From contig CBDCPM010000002.1 in NCBI GenBank assembly GCA_965220265.1, positions 124,001-188,000 on the forward strand: 64,000 bases of DNA. The letters are read 5' to 3'. The notes under the pieces were generated by a model. The model saw only the letters and a list, made by a program, of their open reading frames with translations, was not told where the DNA came from and made no database searches. Below, in pieces: positions 51,268-60,880 of this stretch (positions are counted from its first letter, which is position 1; each line of letters begins with the position of its first letter). This DNA is from Bin87 sp965220265 (GTDB lineage: Bacteria > Chloroflexota > Dehalococcoidia > Lucifugimonadales > UBA3495). Made by a program: the position numbers and the translations under genes.

Positions 51268-53115
51268 TCAGCGGCGGCAGGATGGCTCGAAGTACCCATT
51301 GGCCTCCACTACGAGGCGGCGTAGCTCGCGGTAGGTTTGGTTCTCGCCCAGGTCAGGGTCCACCGCGTCCAGCAGGTCCAGCACGGAGTTGAGGTCGCCG
51401 CACTGCGCCCAGAAGGACTCGCGCAACAGCTCGGCGAACTCGGCGGCCGCGGCTGCCTGGCGGAAGTGCGGGTCGGTAGCGGCGATGTCGTCGGCGATGT
51501 CGCCGGCCATGATCGTCACGGCCAGTTCCGTCGGCGCCCGGGACTGGGGATCCAGCCAACGCAGGCGAGCCTCGGCTACGGTCGCCTCGGCGGGCGGGTT
51601 GTCGTGCAGGCGCAGTTCGTACAGCGCGGAAACGTCCCGGGCGAACCCCACTTCGCCGAAGTCGAGGGTGTCGTCGCGGAAGTCCTCGTCGGCGACGGCT
51701 CGGTTTTCGTAACCAATGAGGCGGTATTTGCGGACGACTTCGGGGTTGAACTCAACCTGGATGCGGGCATCGCGCGCGGTCTCGGTGAATATTCCGGTTG
51801 CGCTTTCCTGAAGGAACCGTGACGCCGCCTCGCGATTGGCCAAGTAGTGGTAGGTGCCGTTCCCGCGATTGGCCAGGACCTCCATCAGCACGTCGTTGTA
51901 GTTGCCGGTGATGCCCACACCTATGGTGGTCAGCGTGGCGTTGCGCTGGGCGTATCCGTCGACGATCTTGAGGATTGAGTCGGGCCCGGTGGAGCCCACG
52001 TTGGCCACTCCGTCGGACAGCAGCACGAGGCGGACATTGCGGTCGCGCTCGAGTTCGTTGGATGCGAGATCGTAGGCCAGCGTCAATCCGGCCTCAGCGT
52101 AGGTGCTGCCTCCCGAACTCAGTCGCCGTGCGGCACTGGCGATGTCCTGGGCGTTGTCGACGTTGGTGAAATCGCGAACCACGCGCACCTGGTTGGCGTA
52201 GGTCACGATGGCAGCCCGGTCCCCGGGGATCAGCTGCTCGGAGATGCCGTAAATCACCTCTTTGGCCAGGCCCAGGCGATTGTCGGCCTCCATGGAGCCT
52301 GACACGTCCACCACGAAAACCAGGGATACGGGATCGCGGTCGTCGGTGGGCTGCGGGTTGCTCACGCCCACCCGCAGCAGCTTGTAGCCAGCATCGCCGA
52401 AAGGAGCTGGGCCAGCGTCCAGGTGCAGGCCCAGAGCGGTGTCGGCGGCGGCGTAGCCCTGGGGAAGGCCGTTGACGTACTCCTCGACCCGTACCGAGTC
52501 CGGATCAACCAAAAATCCGTCGCGGAGGTACTGTTTCAAGATCTCATACGACGCGGTATCCCCGTCGAGCGCGAACGTGGACAGGGGATCCTCGTCGGCG
52601 TCTATGAACGGGTTGACGCCATAGTGCTCATAGTAGGTCAGTGGATAGGCGCCGTCGTTAGGGTTGTCCGTCCCGCCCGATTCCGGAGGAATTACCGGGC
52701 CTCCCTTCTGTTGGGTAGAGCCGGTCGGGCCTGTCACACCTGGTTGGCCAGAGGGTCCTTTGTGCCCCGATCCGGCATATGCTCCAGACTGGCCGGCCGC
52801 GGACGGGGCAGCTCCTGACGCGGGTGCGTTAGCCGGAACCGCTGCCTGGGATTGACTTGATGCTGGAGCCGGCGTGCCAGATCCTGTAATGGCGATGCGG
52901 GACGTTGATTCGGTCGCGGCCCGGGTAGCAGCGATACGTTGCGCCGTGCCGGCAGAGCCGGAGGATCCCGGTGCGCCGGACGCCGGCGCGGCGCTGGATT
53001 GCGCCGCTGGCGCTGCAGCATGTTCCGCAGACCCGCCACAGGCCAGGCCAACAGTGGAAAGCAACAACAGCACTACTGCTGCAGCAAAAAAACGGATTCT
53101 TGCCAGCGAATTCAT
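51268..53115 (-). CDS. VWA-domain (YfbK-like) probable lipoprotein
   Basis: The 615-residue protein begins with a signal peptide (RIRFFAAAVVLLLLSTVGLAC) whose Cys suggests lipidation, followed by an Ala/Ser/Gly/Pro-rich region with collagen-like GPSGQPGVTGPTG. Then NPFIDADEDPLSTFALDGDTASYE introduces the YfbK-type region, the VWA domain has FVVDVSGSMEADN (MIDAS DxSxS) with later LLSDGVANVG, and the C-terminus (DUF3520-like) follows. ATG 53115 is the start. Such proteins bind metals or ligands outside the cell; the role is unknown. It diverges from the ATP sulfurylase gene. Confidence 0.85.
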   Translation of the reverse strand: MNSLARIRFFAAAVVLLLLSTVGLACGGSAEHAAAPAAQSSAAPASGAPGSSGSAGTAQRIAATRAATESTSRIAITGSGTPAPASSQSQAAVPANAPASGAAPSAAGQSGAYAGSGHKGPSGQPGVTGPTGSTQQKGGPVIPPESGGTDNPNDGAYPLTYYEHYGVNPFIDADEDPLSTFALDGDTASYEILKQYLRDGFLVDPDSVRVEEYVNGLPQGYAAADTALGLHLDAGPAPFGDAGYKLLRVGVSNPQPTDDRDPVSLVFVVDVSGSMEADNRLGLAKEVIYGISEQLIPGDRAAIVTYANQVRVVRDFTNVDNAQDIASAARRLSSGGSTYAEAGLTLAYDLASNELERDRNVRLVLLSDGVANVGSTGPDSILKIVDGYAQRNATLTTIGVGITGNYNDVLMEVLANRGNGTYHYLANREAASRFLQESATGIFTETARDARIQVEFNPEVVRKYRLIGYENRAVADEDFRDDTLDFGEVGFARDVSALYELRLHDNPPAEATVAEARLRWLDPQSRAPTELAVTIMAGDIADDIAATDPHFRQAAAAAEFAELLRESFWAQCGDLNSVLDLLDAVDPDLGENQTYRELRRLVVEANGYFEPSCRR

Positions 53116-53217
53116 AATGTTTCTCCAGTCGTTCCTACAAATTCGCGATCGCTTGTCGCCTATTACGGCGGAAACGACCCGGCGGATTGGTACCGCCGGT
53201 GATACAATGCCGAAGCC

Positions 53218-54459
53218 ATGAGTATGCAAGTTGACAATGGGCTTTCTCCCCACGGTGGTACGCTCGTGGAGCGAGTAAAACCACCTGCCGAATACGGGGC
53301 TATCGCCCGCCTGCCTGCCATCGAATTACGGGAGCAAATCGTCCACGAATGCGTGAACATCGCCTACGGGTTTTTCTCGCCGCTGACGGGATTCATGGGG
53401 AGCGCGGATGTGGCGGCGGTGTCGGAAACGATGCGGCTGACCAACGGCTACGTGTGGCCGATTCCAATCGTGCTGGACGTGGCCGAAGCGGAGCTGCAAA
53501 GGGCCGGCGTGGGCGTGGGAGACACGGTGTTGTTGACGCACGGTGGGAATCCGCTGGCGACGCTCGACATCTCGGAGATTTTCGCGGTTGACCTGACCCA
53601 GATGGCGCGACAGGTCTACACGACCACCGATCCTGAGCACCCTGGAGTGCAGCGCACGCTGGAATACGCCGACCGCTTCGTGGCAGGTGACATAACGCTG
53701 GTATGCCAGCCGGTCATCAATCCGCCTTTCGACCGATTCTGGAAGACGCCGGCGCAGTTGCGGGCGGAGTTGGTGGACGTGGGATGGCAAAGAGCTGTGG
53801 CGCACCAGACGCGGAACGTGCCGCATTCGGGCCACGAGTACCTGATGAAAGGGGCGTTCATGGAAGCCCAGGCCGACGGCGTGCTGGTCAGCGCGGTAAT
53901 CGGCGAGAAGAAAGAAGGCGACTACATCGACGAGGCCATAGTGCTGGCCCACGAGAACTTGCGGACGCACGGGTTTTTCCGCGACGAGATCCACCGCACC
54001 ACGGCGCTATTGTGGGATATGCGTTACGCCGGCCCAAGGGAAGCGGTGTTCCACGCTCTGGTGCGCAAGAACCTGGGCTGCACGCACCACATGTTCGGGC
54101 GCGACCATGCCGGCGTGGGCGATTACTACGGGCGCTACGCGGCGCACGAAATTTTTGACGAGTTGCCCGACCTCGGTATCCGGTCGGTGCTCACGCTGGA
54201 GTGGTGGTACTGCCCGACGTGCGGCGGCGTAGCCTACGAGGGCATCTGCGGGCATCCGGACACAAAGCAGGACCTGGCGGGACGGTTGATCCGCAGCATT
54301 ATATCGGGCGGAATCGAGCCGGCTCCGCAAACGCTGCGCGCCGAAACGCTGGCGGTGGTGCGAGAGTGCGCCGAACGATACGGGTTCGGGTCGCCGTTCG
54401 TTACGGAGAAATACCTGCGCGAGCGTACACCGGTCCTGACGGTGCCGGCAGCCCCATAG
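53218..54459 (+). CDS. sat: Sulfate adenylyltransferase
   Basis: The 413-residue protein has an N-terminal PUA-like domain (ECVNIAYGFFSPLTGFMG) and the catalytic domain with HQTRNVPHSGHEYLMKGA (QxRNxxHxxHE, residues 197-207), MRYAGPREAVFHALVRKNLGCTHHMFGRDHAG (GRDHAG near 300) and a C-terminal zinc-like CPTCGG...CGH pair. It adenylates sulfate to APS or runs the reverse reaction. The compact form without APS kinase is typical of archaeal and dissimilatory-type enzymes. No APS reductase or kinase gene lies nearby. ATG 53218 is 102 bp from the divergent VWA start. Confidence 0.93.
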   Translation: MSMQVDNGLSPHGGTLVERVKPPAEYGAIARLPAIELREQIVHECVNIAYGFFSPLTGFMGSADVAAVSETMRLTNGYVWPIPIVLDVAEAELQRAGVGVGDTVLLTHGGNPLATLDISEIFAVDLTQMARQVYTTTDPEHPGVQRTLEYADRFVAGDITLVCQPVINPPFDRFWKTPAQLRAELVDVGWQRAVAHQTRNVPHSGHEYLMKGAFMEAQADGVLVSAVIGEKKEGDYIDEAIVLAHENLRTHGFFRDEIHRTTALLWDMRYAGPREAVFHALVRKNLGCTHHMFGRDHAGVGDYYGRYAAHEIFDELPDLGIRSVLTLEWWYCPTCGGVAYEGICGHPDTKQDLAGRLIRSIISGGIEPAPQTLRAETLAVVRECAERYGFGSPFVTEKYLRERTPVLTVPAAP

Positions 54460-54509
54460 GCGGCTGAAATTCCGGCAGCCCCGCAAGCAACACCTGGAGG
54501 ACACCCCAC

Positions 54510-55643
54510 ATGGTTCTAGAATCGGGACGCATCACGGAAGAAGGGCTGGACCGGCTGCGGGGGCGGCTGGGCACGTTCAACCGGCCGCGGCAGTACGGTG
54601 TGGGGTTGTTCAACGAGGACGCGTCCCGCAGCGCCATCCGGCACTTCTGCCAGGGGATTGGCGACACCAACCCGCTGTATTGGGACCGCTCTTACGCCCA
54701 AACCAGTAAATTTGGGACGATCATCGCGCCGCCCTGTTTCCTCTACAGCGTCTACTGGTGTTCCGGACGCACCGGAGGGTTGCCCGGCGTTCACGGATTC
54801 CACGCGGGGAACGACTGGGAGTGGTATCGGCCGATCTACTTGGGCGACGAGATCAGCGTCCAGGAGCAGTTCACCGGGTTGGAAGAGAAGGAAAGCGAGT
54901 TCGCGGGGCACATCGTCATCCAGTCAAGCGTCACTGACTACTACAACCAGCGCGGGGAGGCGATCGCCAAGACCAAAGGGTGGCAGGTGCGCGCCGAGCG
55001 CAGCGCGGCCAGGGAGCGGCAAAAATACAGCTTCGAACCGTACCAGTATTCCCGGGACGAGCTGGAAGCCATCCAAAACGCCGTTCTCAACGAGGAGATC
55101 CGCGGGAACAATCCCAGGTGGTTTGAGGACGTGCAGGTGGGTGATGAGCTGACGCCGGTGGTGAAGGGGCCGCTGAGCCACGGGGACATCACGGCGTTCG
55201 TGGCCGGGTGCATCGGAGGCATCAGCCATGGCATCCAGTTGAAGGAGATGCTGCGCCATCCGTCGTGGGGGTTCACCGACCCCAACACGGGAGCGCAGGA
55301 GGCCATAATCCGTGTCCACGACATCCAGGAGGCGGCGGAATCGGCGGGACTTCCCGGGGCCTATGACTACGGGTGCCAGCGATGCTGCTGGATGGGGAAC
55401 CTGCTGACCAACTGGATAGGCGACGACGGGTTCCTGAAGCGGATGCACGTGGAACTGCGGCGGTTCAACGTGGTGGGCGACACCACGTGGTGCAAAGGGA
55501 AAGTGACGGGCAAGCGGGTCGAGGACGGCGAATACCTAGTGGACATGGACATCTGGGGGGAGAACCAGCGCCAGCAGGTGACGACGCGGGGCAACGCCAC
55601 GGTGCGCCTGCCCTCTCGAGATGCCAACGGCGGCTGGCCGTGA
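54510..55643 (+). CDS. MaoC/FAS1-like dehydratase-domain protein
   Basis: The 377-residue protein consists of two hotdog domains. The first has RHFCQGIGDTNPLYWDRSYAQTSKFGTIIAPPCFLYSVYW (MaoC-N/FAS1-like dehydratase: GDxNPL...APPxF). The second (from about 200) has DVQVGDELTPVVKGPLSHGDITAFVAGCIGG. Together they resemble acyl-CoA dehydratases of the (R)-hydratase type. The start ATG 54510 follows CTGGAGG. It follows sat by 50 bp and precedes the Uma2 gene by 20 bp; the dehydratase is the only lipid-like enzyme here. Confidence 0.82.
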   Translation: MVLESGRITEEGLDRLRGRLGTFNRPRQYGVGLFNEDASRSAIRHFCQGIGDTNPLYWDRSYAQTSKFGTIIAPPCFLYSVYWCSGRTGGLPGVHGFHAGNDWEWYRPIYLGDEISVQEQFTGLEEKESEFAGHIVIQSSVTDYYNQRGEAIAKTKGWQVRAERSAARERQKYSFEPYQYSRDELEAIQNAVLNEEIRGNNPRWFEDVQVGDELTPVVKGPLSHGDITAFVAGCIGGISHGIQLKEMLRHPSWGFTDPNTGAQEAIIRVHDIQEAAESAGLPGAYDYGCQRCCWMGNLLTNWIGDDGFLKRMHVELRRFNVVGDTTWCKGKVTGKRVEDGEYLVDMDIWGENQRQQVTTRGNATVRLPSRDANGGWP

Positions 55644-55663
55644 CCGGGCATGGAGGCGAGGTT

Positions 55664-56269
55664 ATGACTCAGCCCGAAGCAAACCCGGCAACCAAATTGA
55701 CCGGAGCCGATTACATGGCCCTCACGCCGCCGTCGCATCGCGGGGAGCGGTACCAGCTTATCGAGGGAGAGCTCGTTACAATGGCCGGGCCCAATGATCC
55801 GCATCAGGTATTCACGGGGCGATTTTATATTCAGCTCACACTGCAAACGGATGCGCTGGACATTGGCGAAACCCGCGTCGCGCCGTACGATGTGGTCATT
55901 GACGAGCACAACACCTTCCAACCTGACGTACTGTTCGTATCCAACGAGCGACGTCATATCTTCAGCGATGACAATCACGGCATCAACGGCGCGCCTGACG
56001 TAGTGGTCGAAGTCCTTTCCGATTCCACTCGCCGCCACGATTTGGAAGTGAAACTGCCCGTGTACGCTCGCAACGGCGTCAGCGAAATGCTCGCCGTTGA
56101 TCTCAATGTCGAATCGATTACCAAGTACCTCGGTGATGGGCAATCCATGGGGCTAGCCACGGTGTACGGGCCTGATGATATTCTGACGTCTGATGCCATG
56201 CCCGGAGTCGCCATCGACCTGGGCCCGATATTCGCTCGGATAAGGAGCGCGGTTCGGCCCGACGGCTAG
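55664..56269 (+). CDS. Uma2-family endonuclease
   Basis: The 201-residue protein has the Uma2 (DUF820) PD-(D/E)XK pattern: RYQLIEGELVTMAGPNDPHQ, NTFQPDVLFVSNERRH (D in QPDV), APDVVVEVLSDSTRRHDLEVKLPVYARNGVSEMLAVD (E...S...K...Y...W/Y). These small nucleases occur in many copies in Chloroflexota and cyanobacteria with unknown function. ATG 55664 follows TGGAGGCGAGGTT. The gene ends four bases inside the convergent aminotransferase stop. Confidence 0.9.
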   Translation: MTQPEANPATKLTGADYMALTPPSHRGERYQLIEGELVTMAGPNDPHQVFTGRFYIQLTLQTDALDIGETRVAPYDVVIDEHNTFQPDVLFVSNERRHIFSDDNHGINGAPDVVVEVLSDSTRRHDLEVKLPVYARNGVSEMLAVDLNVESITKYLGDGQSMGLATVYGPDDILTSDAMPGVAIDLGPIFARIRSAVRPDG

Positions 56270-57450
56270 CGCAGGTACTGCTCGGCGGCGCGGGCGAAGC
56301 CGTCCATCGCCCCTTCCAGCACTCGGTCCTCCAGGCAGTACGAGATGCGGAAGTGGCCGGGCGTGCCGAACCCTTTGCCCGGCACCACGAGGACGTTGTA
56401 TTCCTGCAGCGCCGCGACGAACGCCTCGTCGTCTGCCAGGGGCGAACGCGGGAATAAGTAGAACGCGCCCTGCGGCTTCACCACCGAATAGCCCATCCCG
56501 GTGAGGCGGTCGTAGAGGAAGTCCCGCTTGCGCTGGTATTCGCTGACGTCAACCGACGCGTTCTGCACGGCGCGCACAACGTGTTGCATCAGTGCCGGAG
56601 CGTTGACGAACCCCAACACCCGGTTGCAGAAGACGAGGCCGTCGAAGAGTTCGGCCTTGCCGGAATAGTGGGGATGGATGGCTATGTGGCCGATGCGCTC
56701 GCCGGGTAGGCCCAGGTCCTTGGCGTGGGAGTTGACGACGATGGTGCGCTCGTAGTGGGGGAAGACCTGGGGATAGGCGAGGTCGTCGTAAATTATGCGG
56801 CGATACGGCTCGTCGCTGATGATGAAGATTTCGGAACCGTGTCGTGCCTCGGCTTGGGTTATCACGTCGGCAAGGGCGGCAATGTCGTCGGCGGGATAAA
56901 CGACGCCGGAGGGGTTGTTGGGGGAGTTGACCATAACGGCGCGGGTGCGCGAGGTGATTGCCGCGTCGATGGCAGCCAGGTCCAGGCCGAACTCGGCGGT
57001 GGTGGGCACGATGACGGGAACGCCGTTGTGGTTCTGTATGTAATAGACGTACTCGCCGAAGAAGGGCGACAGGATAATCACCTCGTCGCCGGCATTGAGG
57101 ATTGCACGGAGGACTACGTTGGCCGCGCCGGCCGCGCCACAAGTCATGACGATGTCGCCCGCGCTGAAAGGCAGACCAGTTTCGGCGGATAGGGTGTCGG
57201 CGACTGCCTGGCGAGTCTCGGGATAGCCGGCGTTTGGCATATAGCGGTGCATACCGGGCGCGGGTGACTGGGCGATGCGCAGTAGCTCGGCGTGGAACTC
57301 GGCTGGCGGCTCCATGATCGGATTGCCCAGGGACAGGTCGAAAACGTTGTCGTCGCCATATTGGGCCTTGAGGGTGATGCCGACCTCGAACATGCGTCGA
57401 ATCCACCCACCCTCCTCCATGGAACGGCTGACGTATTCAGAGATTGGCAT
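56266..57450 (-). CDS. Class I/II PLP-dependent aminotransferase
   Basis: The 394-residue protein is a fold-type I aminotransferase: FDLSLGNPIMEPP, MTCGAAGAANVVLRAIL, MVNSPNNPSGVVY, ISDEPYRRIIYDD and VVNSHAKDLGLPGERIG, in which K is the PLP Lys, and a C-terminal Arg region (GHFRISYC). It is close to aspartate aminotransferase/alanine-type enzymes (AspC/AlaA). The substrate is not predictable. It is expressed alone on the minus strand and diverges from nothing on the left; 53 bp separates it from the GMC gene upstream. Confidence 0.9.
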   Translation of the reverse strand: MPISEYVSRSMEEGGWIRRMFEVGITLKAQYGDDNVFDLSLGNPIMEPPAEFHAELLRIAQSPAPGMHRYMPNAGYPETRQAVADTLSAETGLPFSAGDIVMTCGAAGAANVVLRAILNAGDEVIILSPFFGEYVYYIQNHNGVPVIVPTTAEFGLDLAAIDAAITSRTRAVMVNSPNNPSGVVYPADDIAALADVITQAEARHGSEIFIISDEPYRRIIYDDLAYPQVFPHYERTIVVNSHAKDLGLPGERIGHIAIHPHYSGKAELFDGLVFCNRVLGFVNAPALMQHVVRAVQNASVDVSEYQRKRDFLYDRLTGMGYSVVKPQGAFYLFPRSPLADDEAFVAALQEYNVLVVPGKGFGTPGHFRISYCLEDRVLEGAMDGFARAAEQYLR

Positions 57451-57503
57451 GACGGAACTCCTGGGACGACGAAGATGGGAACGAAGAATATTATAGCGAC
57501 GGC

Positions 57504-59063
57504 CTACAGTTGGGCGTTGCCGATCCAGCCGGCGGCGCGCTCGGCGATCATGATGGCGGTGGCGTTGGTGTTGGCCCGCACTACGTTGGGACAGACCGAC
57601 AGGTCGACGATGCTCAGGTTTTCAACACTGTGGACGCGGCAATACTGATCAACGACGGCCATGCGATCGTCGGCCGGCCCCATGTGACAGGAACCCGAGG
57701 TGTGGAAGGTGGTGAACACGTTGCGCAGGAGCCATTCATCCAGGGCGGCGTCGGAAGCGATTTCCTCAGCGGTGGGCGAGACCGTGTCGCCGACAATGGA
57801 CCCGAACGAGGGTTGGTCTAAAACACGTCGACAGAGGCGTACGGCTTCGCGCAGCCGCTGACGGTCCCAATCGCTGCGGAGGTAGCGGTAATTGATCAGG
57901 GGCTTGTCGTGGGGGTCAGCGGAGGTGAGGCGCAGCTCGCCGGCGCTGTCGGCTGATTGAAGGATGCAGGTCATGCGCAGGGTGGGCCGGTCTGCGCCCG
58001 GTCCGCTACCCAGTGGACTGGGGCCCGACGCCACATTGTTGACGTAGACGTGCATGTCGTTGCGGGATGGAGACCCGGAGGTCGTGTAGCGCAGCAGGGT
58101 CTGGATGCGCGAGCCGGAGAAGTCGACGGCGTGATAGTCAGGGTTCAGCTCTGAGTCGACGTAGACGAGCGGATGATCACGCAGGTTTTGGCCGACACCC
58201 CGGAGGTCGCCCACGACCGGGATGCCCAGCTCCCTCAGATGGTCGGCCGGGCCGATACCGGACAGCATCAGCAGCTGGGGCGAGGCGATGCCGCTGGCGC
58301 AGATGACGATTTCATTGCCGTACACCGTGAATACCTCCCCGCCGCTCTCGGCTTCCACTCCGACGGCGGTCTGGCCGTCGAACAGGATGCGCCGCACCAG
58401 GACGTTGCCACGTACGGTCAGGTTGAGGCGGTGCCGCGCTGCGGACAGGTAGGCGAGGGCGCAGTTCATGCGGATGCCGGCGGGGTTGTTCATTGGAGCG
58501 GGACCCACGCCCGCCGAGGACGGATGGTTCATATCCGTGTCCTCGGGATAGCCCAGACCCGTGCAGGCTTGGACGAAGGCATGCTGGAAGGGATGCCAGG
58601 AATCGCGGGGAGCGCGCACGACCGGGATGGGCCCGTCGCTGCCGTGAAAGTCGTCCTGCACATCGGCGTCGGATTCCAGCTTGCGGAAGAAAGGAAGAAC
58701 GTGCTGATAGGCCCATTGGTCATTGCCCTGGTCGGCCCAGGAGTCATAGTCTTCGGGCAGGCCGCGCAGAAAGACCTGGCCGTTGACGGAGCCGGAGCCG
58801 CCCATAACGCGGCCACGGGCGATCTGGATCGGCTCGGATTGTTGGTCGGTGGCGACGGCCTGATAGGACCAGTTGAAGGCCGCGCCGGGGGTCGAGGCCT
58901 CCTGGCTCGTGCCATCGCGGAGTTCTGACGGCCACTGTTCGAAGTCGGCGTAGTCGGGCCCTGCCTCGAGCAGCAGTACGGAACGCGCCGGGTCTTCGGA
59001 CAGGCGGGCGGCCAGGGTTGAGCCGGCGGAACCGCCGCCGACAATGATTACGTCGTACTGCAT
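57504..59063 (-). CDS. GMC-family FAD oxidoreductase
   Basis: The 519-residue protein has the GMC signatures: IIVGGGSAGSTLAARLSEDPARSVLLLEAG (FAD), GRVMGGSGSVNGQVFLRG (signature 1), IASPQLLMLSGIGPADHLRELGI (signature 2), and the C-terminal TTFHTSGSCHMG (catalytic His) with NTNATAIMIAERAAG. Such enzymes oxidise alcohols such as choline, glucose or aryl alcohols. ATG 59063 (MQYDVIIVG) is the start; 45 upstream codons in the frame are not coding. It diverges from the TcuA-like gene. Confidence 0.93.
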   Translation of the reverse strand: MQYDVIIVGGGSAGSTLAARLSEDPARSVLLLEAGPDYADFEQWPSELRDGTSQEASTPGAAFNWSYQAVATDQQSEPIQIARGRVMGGSGSVNGQVFLRGLPEDYDSWADQGNDQWAYQHVLPFFRKLESDADVQDDFHGSDGPIPVVRAPRDSWHPFQHAFVQACTGLGYPEDTDMNHPSSAGVGPAPMNNPAGIRMNCALAYLSAARHRLNLTVRGNVLVRRILFDGQTAVGVEAESGGEVFTVYGNEIVICASGIASPQLLMLSGIGPADHLRELGIPVVGDLRGVGQNLRDHPLVYVDSELNPDYHAVDFSGSRIQTLLRYTTSGSPSRNDMHVYVNNVASGPSPLGSGPGADRPTLRMTCILQSADSAGELRLTSADPHDKPLINYRYLRSDWDRQRLREAVRLCRRVLDQPSFGSIVGDTVSPTAEEIASDAALDEWLLRNVFTTFHTSGSCHMGPADDRMAVVDQYCRVHSVENLSIVDLSVCPNVVRANTNATAIMIAERAAGWIGNAQL

Positions 59064-59289
59064 GATTTCACCGATTTGCTCCGGTTTTCCGCCATTGCCC
59101 GAGCGTCGGGGAAGGAGGCGGATGGGCCGGTATGAACGTGCAAGCTTGGGTGTGGCGGGACATTGGCAAGGGTACATCAGCGAGGGGTCTGACACCAAGG
59201 GTCACGCAGGCCGCAAAGGGCGCTGTGGTATCATCGGGTACGGAAATTTGCCTGCCGGCAACGGTCCGGCCGGCCTCTGAGGTGCGGTT

Positions 59290-60795
59290 TTGCCTGCTAA
59301 TGACACTGTTTATGACGTAATCGTGGTGGGAGCCGGCAACGCCGCACTGTCCGCCGCCATCGCCGCCCGCGAGCAGACCCAGTCGGTTCTGGTCGTCGAG
59401 AAAGCCCCGGATTACTTCCGCGGCGGTAACACCTACTTCACCGGCGGGATAATCCGTTTCCCCTACAACGGGCTGGATGACATCAAGGGGTTGATCCCCG
59501 ACATGTCCGAGACTGAGGCCAACTCCATTGAGGTTGGTCAGTACACCGAAAACCAGTTCTACGACGACATGATGCGGGTCACCCACGGCCTGTCTGACCC
59601 CGAGCTCGCCGAGATCCTGGTGAGCCATTCGTACCCGACGATGAAGTGGCTGCAAGAGCACGGGGTGCGGTTCGTTCTTTCCTTTGGTCGCCAGGCGTTC
59701 CGTGACGGCGACAAGTTCCGATTCTGGGGTGGCCTGGTGGTCGAGGCCGTGGGCGCGGGCAAGGGCCTGTCGGACCAGCAGTTCGACGTCTGCGAGCGAC
59801 TGGGCGTCGAGGTCCGGTATTCCACCGAAGGTGTGTCGCTGATCCAGGATCAGAAAGGTCACGTGGCCGGCCTGCGGGTCAAGGGACCGGACGGGTTCGA
59901 GGACCTGGCGGGGCGGGCGGTCGTCCTGGCCGCCGGCGGCTTCGAGGCCAATGCCGAGATGCGCTGCCGTTACCTGGGCCCAGGTTGGGAGACCGTGAAG
60001 GTGCGGGGCATTCCCTACAACACCGGCGACGGCATCAAGATGGCGCTGGACATTGGAGCGCAGTCCTACGGGCATTGGTCATCGTGCCACGCGGTGGCGT
60101 GGGACATGAACGCACCGACCTTCGGTGACCGCACGGTCACCGAGCTGTTCCAGAAACACTCCTATCCATTCGGCCTGATGGTCAACCTCAACGGGGAGCG
60201 ATTCCTGGACGAGGGCGCGGACTTCCGCAACTACACCTACGTGACCTACGGACGTGCGCTGATGGATCAACCCCAGGGCCTGTGCTTCCAGATCTTCGAC
60301 GAGAAGGTGAAGCACCTGCTGCGGGACGAGTACTGGATTCCGCAGGCGACCACCGCCGAGGCCAACTCTATCGAGGAGTTGGCCCGAATGATGGACATCG
60401 ATCCCGCGGGGCTGGTGCGGGAGGTAGAGGAGTACAACGCCGCCGTGCGCCAGGACGTCGAGTACAACCCGACGGTGAAGGACGGACGCTGCACCGAGGG
60501 ATTGGCGGTCAACAAGACCAACTGGGCCCAGACGCTGGACACGCCGCCATATCGTGGTTGGGCCGTAACCACTGGCATTACCTTCACCTTCGGCGGGGTC
60601 AAGGTGAACAACCGGGGCCAGGTGGTGACCAACGCCCAGGATCCCATCCCAGGCCTTTACGCCGCCGGCGAAATGGTGGGCGGACTGTTCTACCACAACT
60701 ACCCGGGCGGCAGCGGCCTGAGCGCCGGCATGGTGTTCGGTCGCCTGGCCGGCAACAGCGCCGGCGAGGACGCGCTGGCGCTGAAGGACGTGTAG
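59290..60795 (+). CDS. FAD-dependent tricarballylate dehydrogenase-like flavoprotein
   Basis: The 501-residue protein resembles TcuA and fumarate-reductase flavoproteins: YDVIVVGAGNAALSAAIAARE (FAD), YFRGGNTYFTGG, AVVLAAGGFEANAEM, GHWSSCHAVAWDMNAP, NLNGERFLDEGAD, and TFGGVKVNNRGQVVTN...GLYAAGEMVGGLFYHNYPGGSGLSAGMVFGRLAG at the end. The start is TTG 59290 (MPANDTVYDVI). TcuA oxidises tricarballylate to aconitate with a separate electron-transfer protein; no tcuB lies nearby. A general keto-acid or 3-ketosteroid-like dehydrogenase is also possible. Confidence 0.85.
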   Translation: MPANDTVYDVIVVGAGNAALSAAIAAREQTQSVLVVEKAPDYFRGGNTYFTGGIIRFPYNGLDDIKGLIPDMSETEANSIEVGQYTENQFYDDMMRVTHGLSDPELAEILVSHSYPTMKWLQEHGVRFVLSFGRQAFRDGDKFRFWGGLVVEAVGAGKGLSDQQFDVCERLGVEVRYSTEGVSLIQDQKGHVAGLRVKGPDGFEDLAGRAVVLAAGGFEANAEMRCRYLGPGWETVKVRGIPYNTGDGIKMALDIGAQSYGHWSSCHAVAWDMNAPTFGDRTVTELFQKHSYPFGLMVNLNGERFLDEGADFRNYTYVTYGRALMDQPQGLCFQIFDEKVKHLLRDEYWIPQATTAEANSIEELARMMDIDPAGLVREVEEYNAAVRQDVEYNPTVKDGRCTEGLAVNKTNWAQTLDTPPYRGWAVTTGITFTFGGVKVNNRGQVVTNAQDPIPGLYAAGEMVGGLFYHNYPGGSGLSAGMVFGRLAGNSAGEDALALKDV

Positions 60796-60880
60796 GGGTT
60801 AGCGATTGTGACTCAGCGGGTGCGCCGCTCTATCACAACACGAAATGGTCGCGACATTCCCAAGTGTGGAGAAGACCCAA

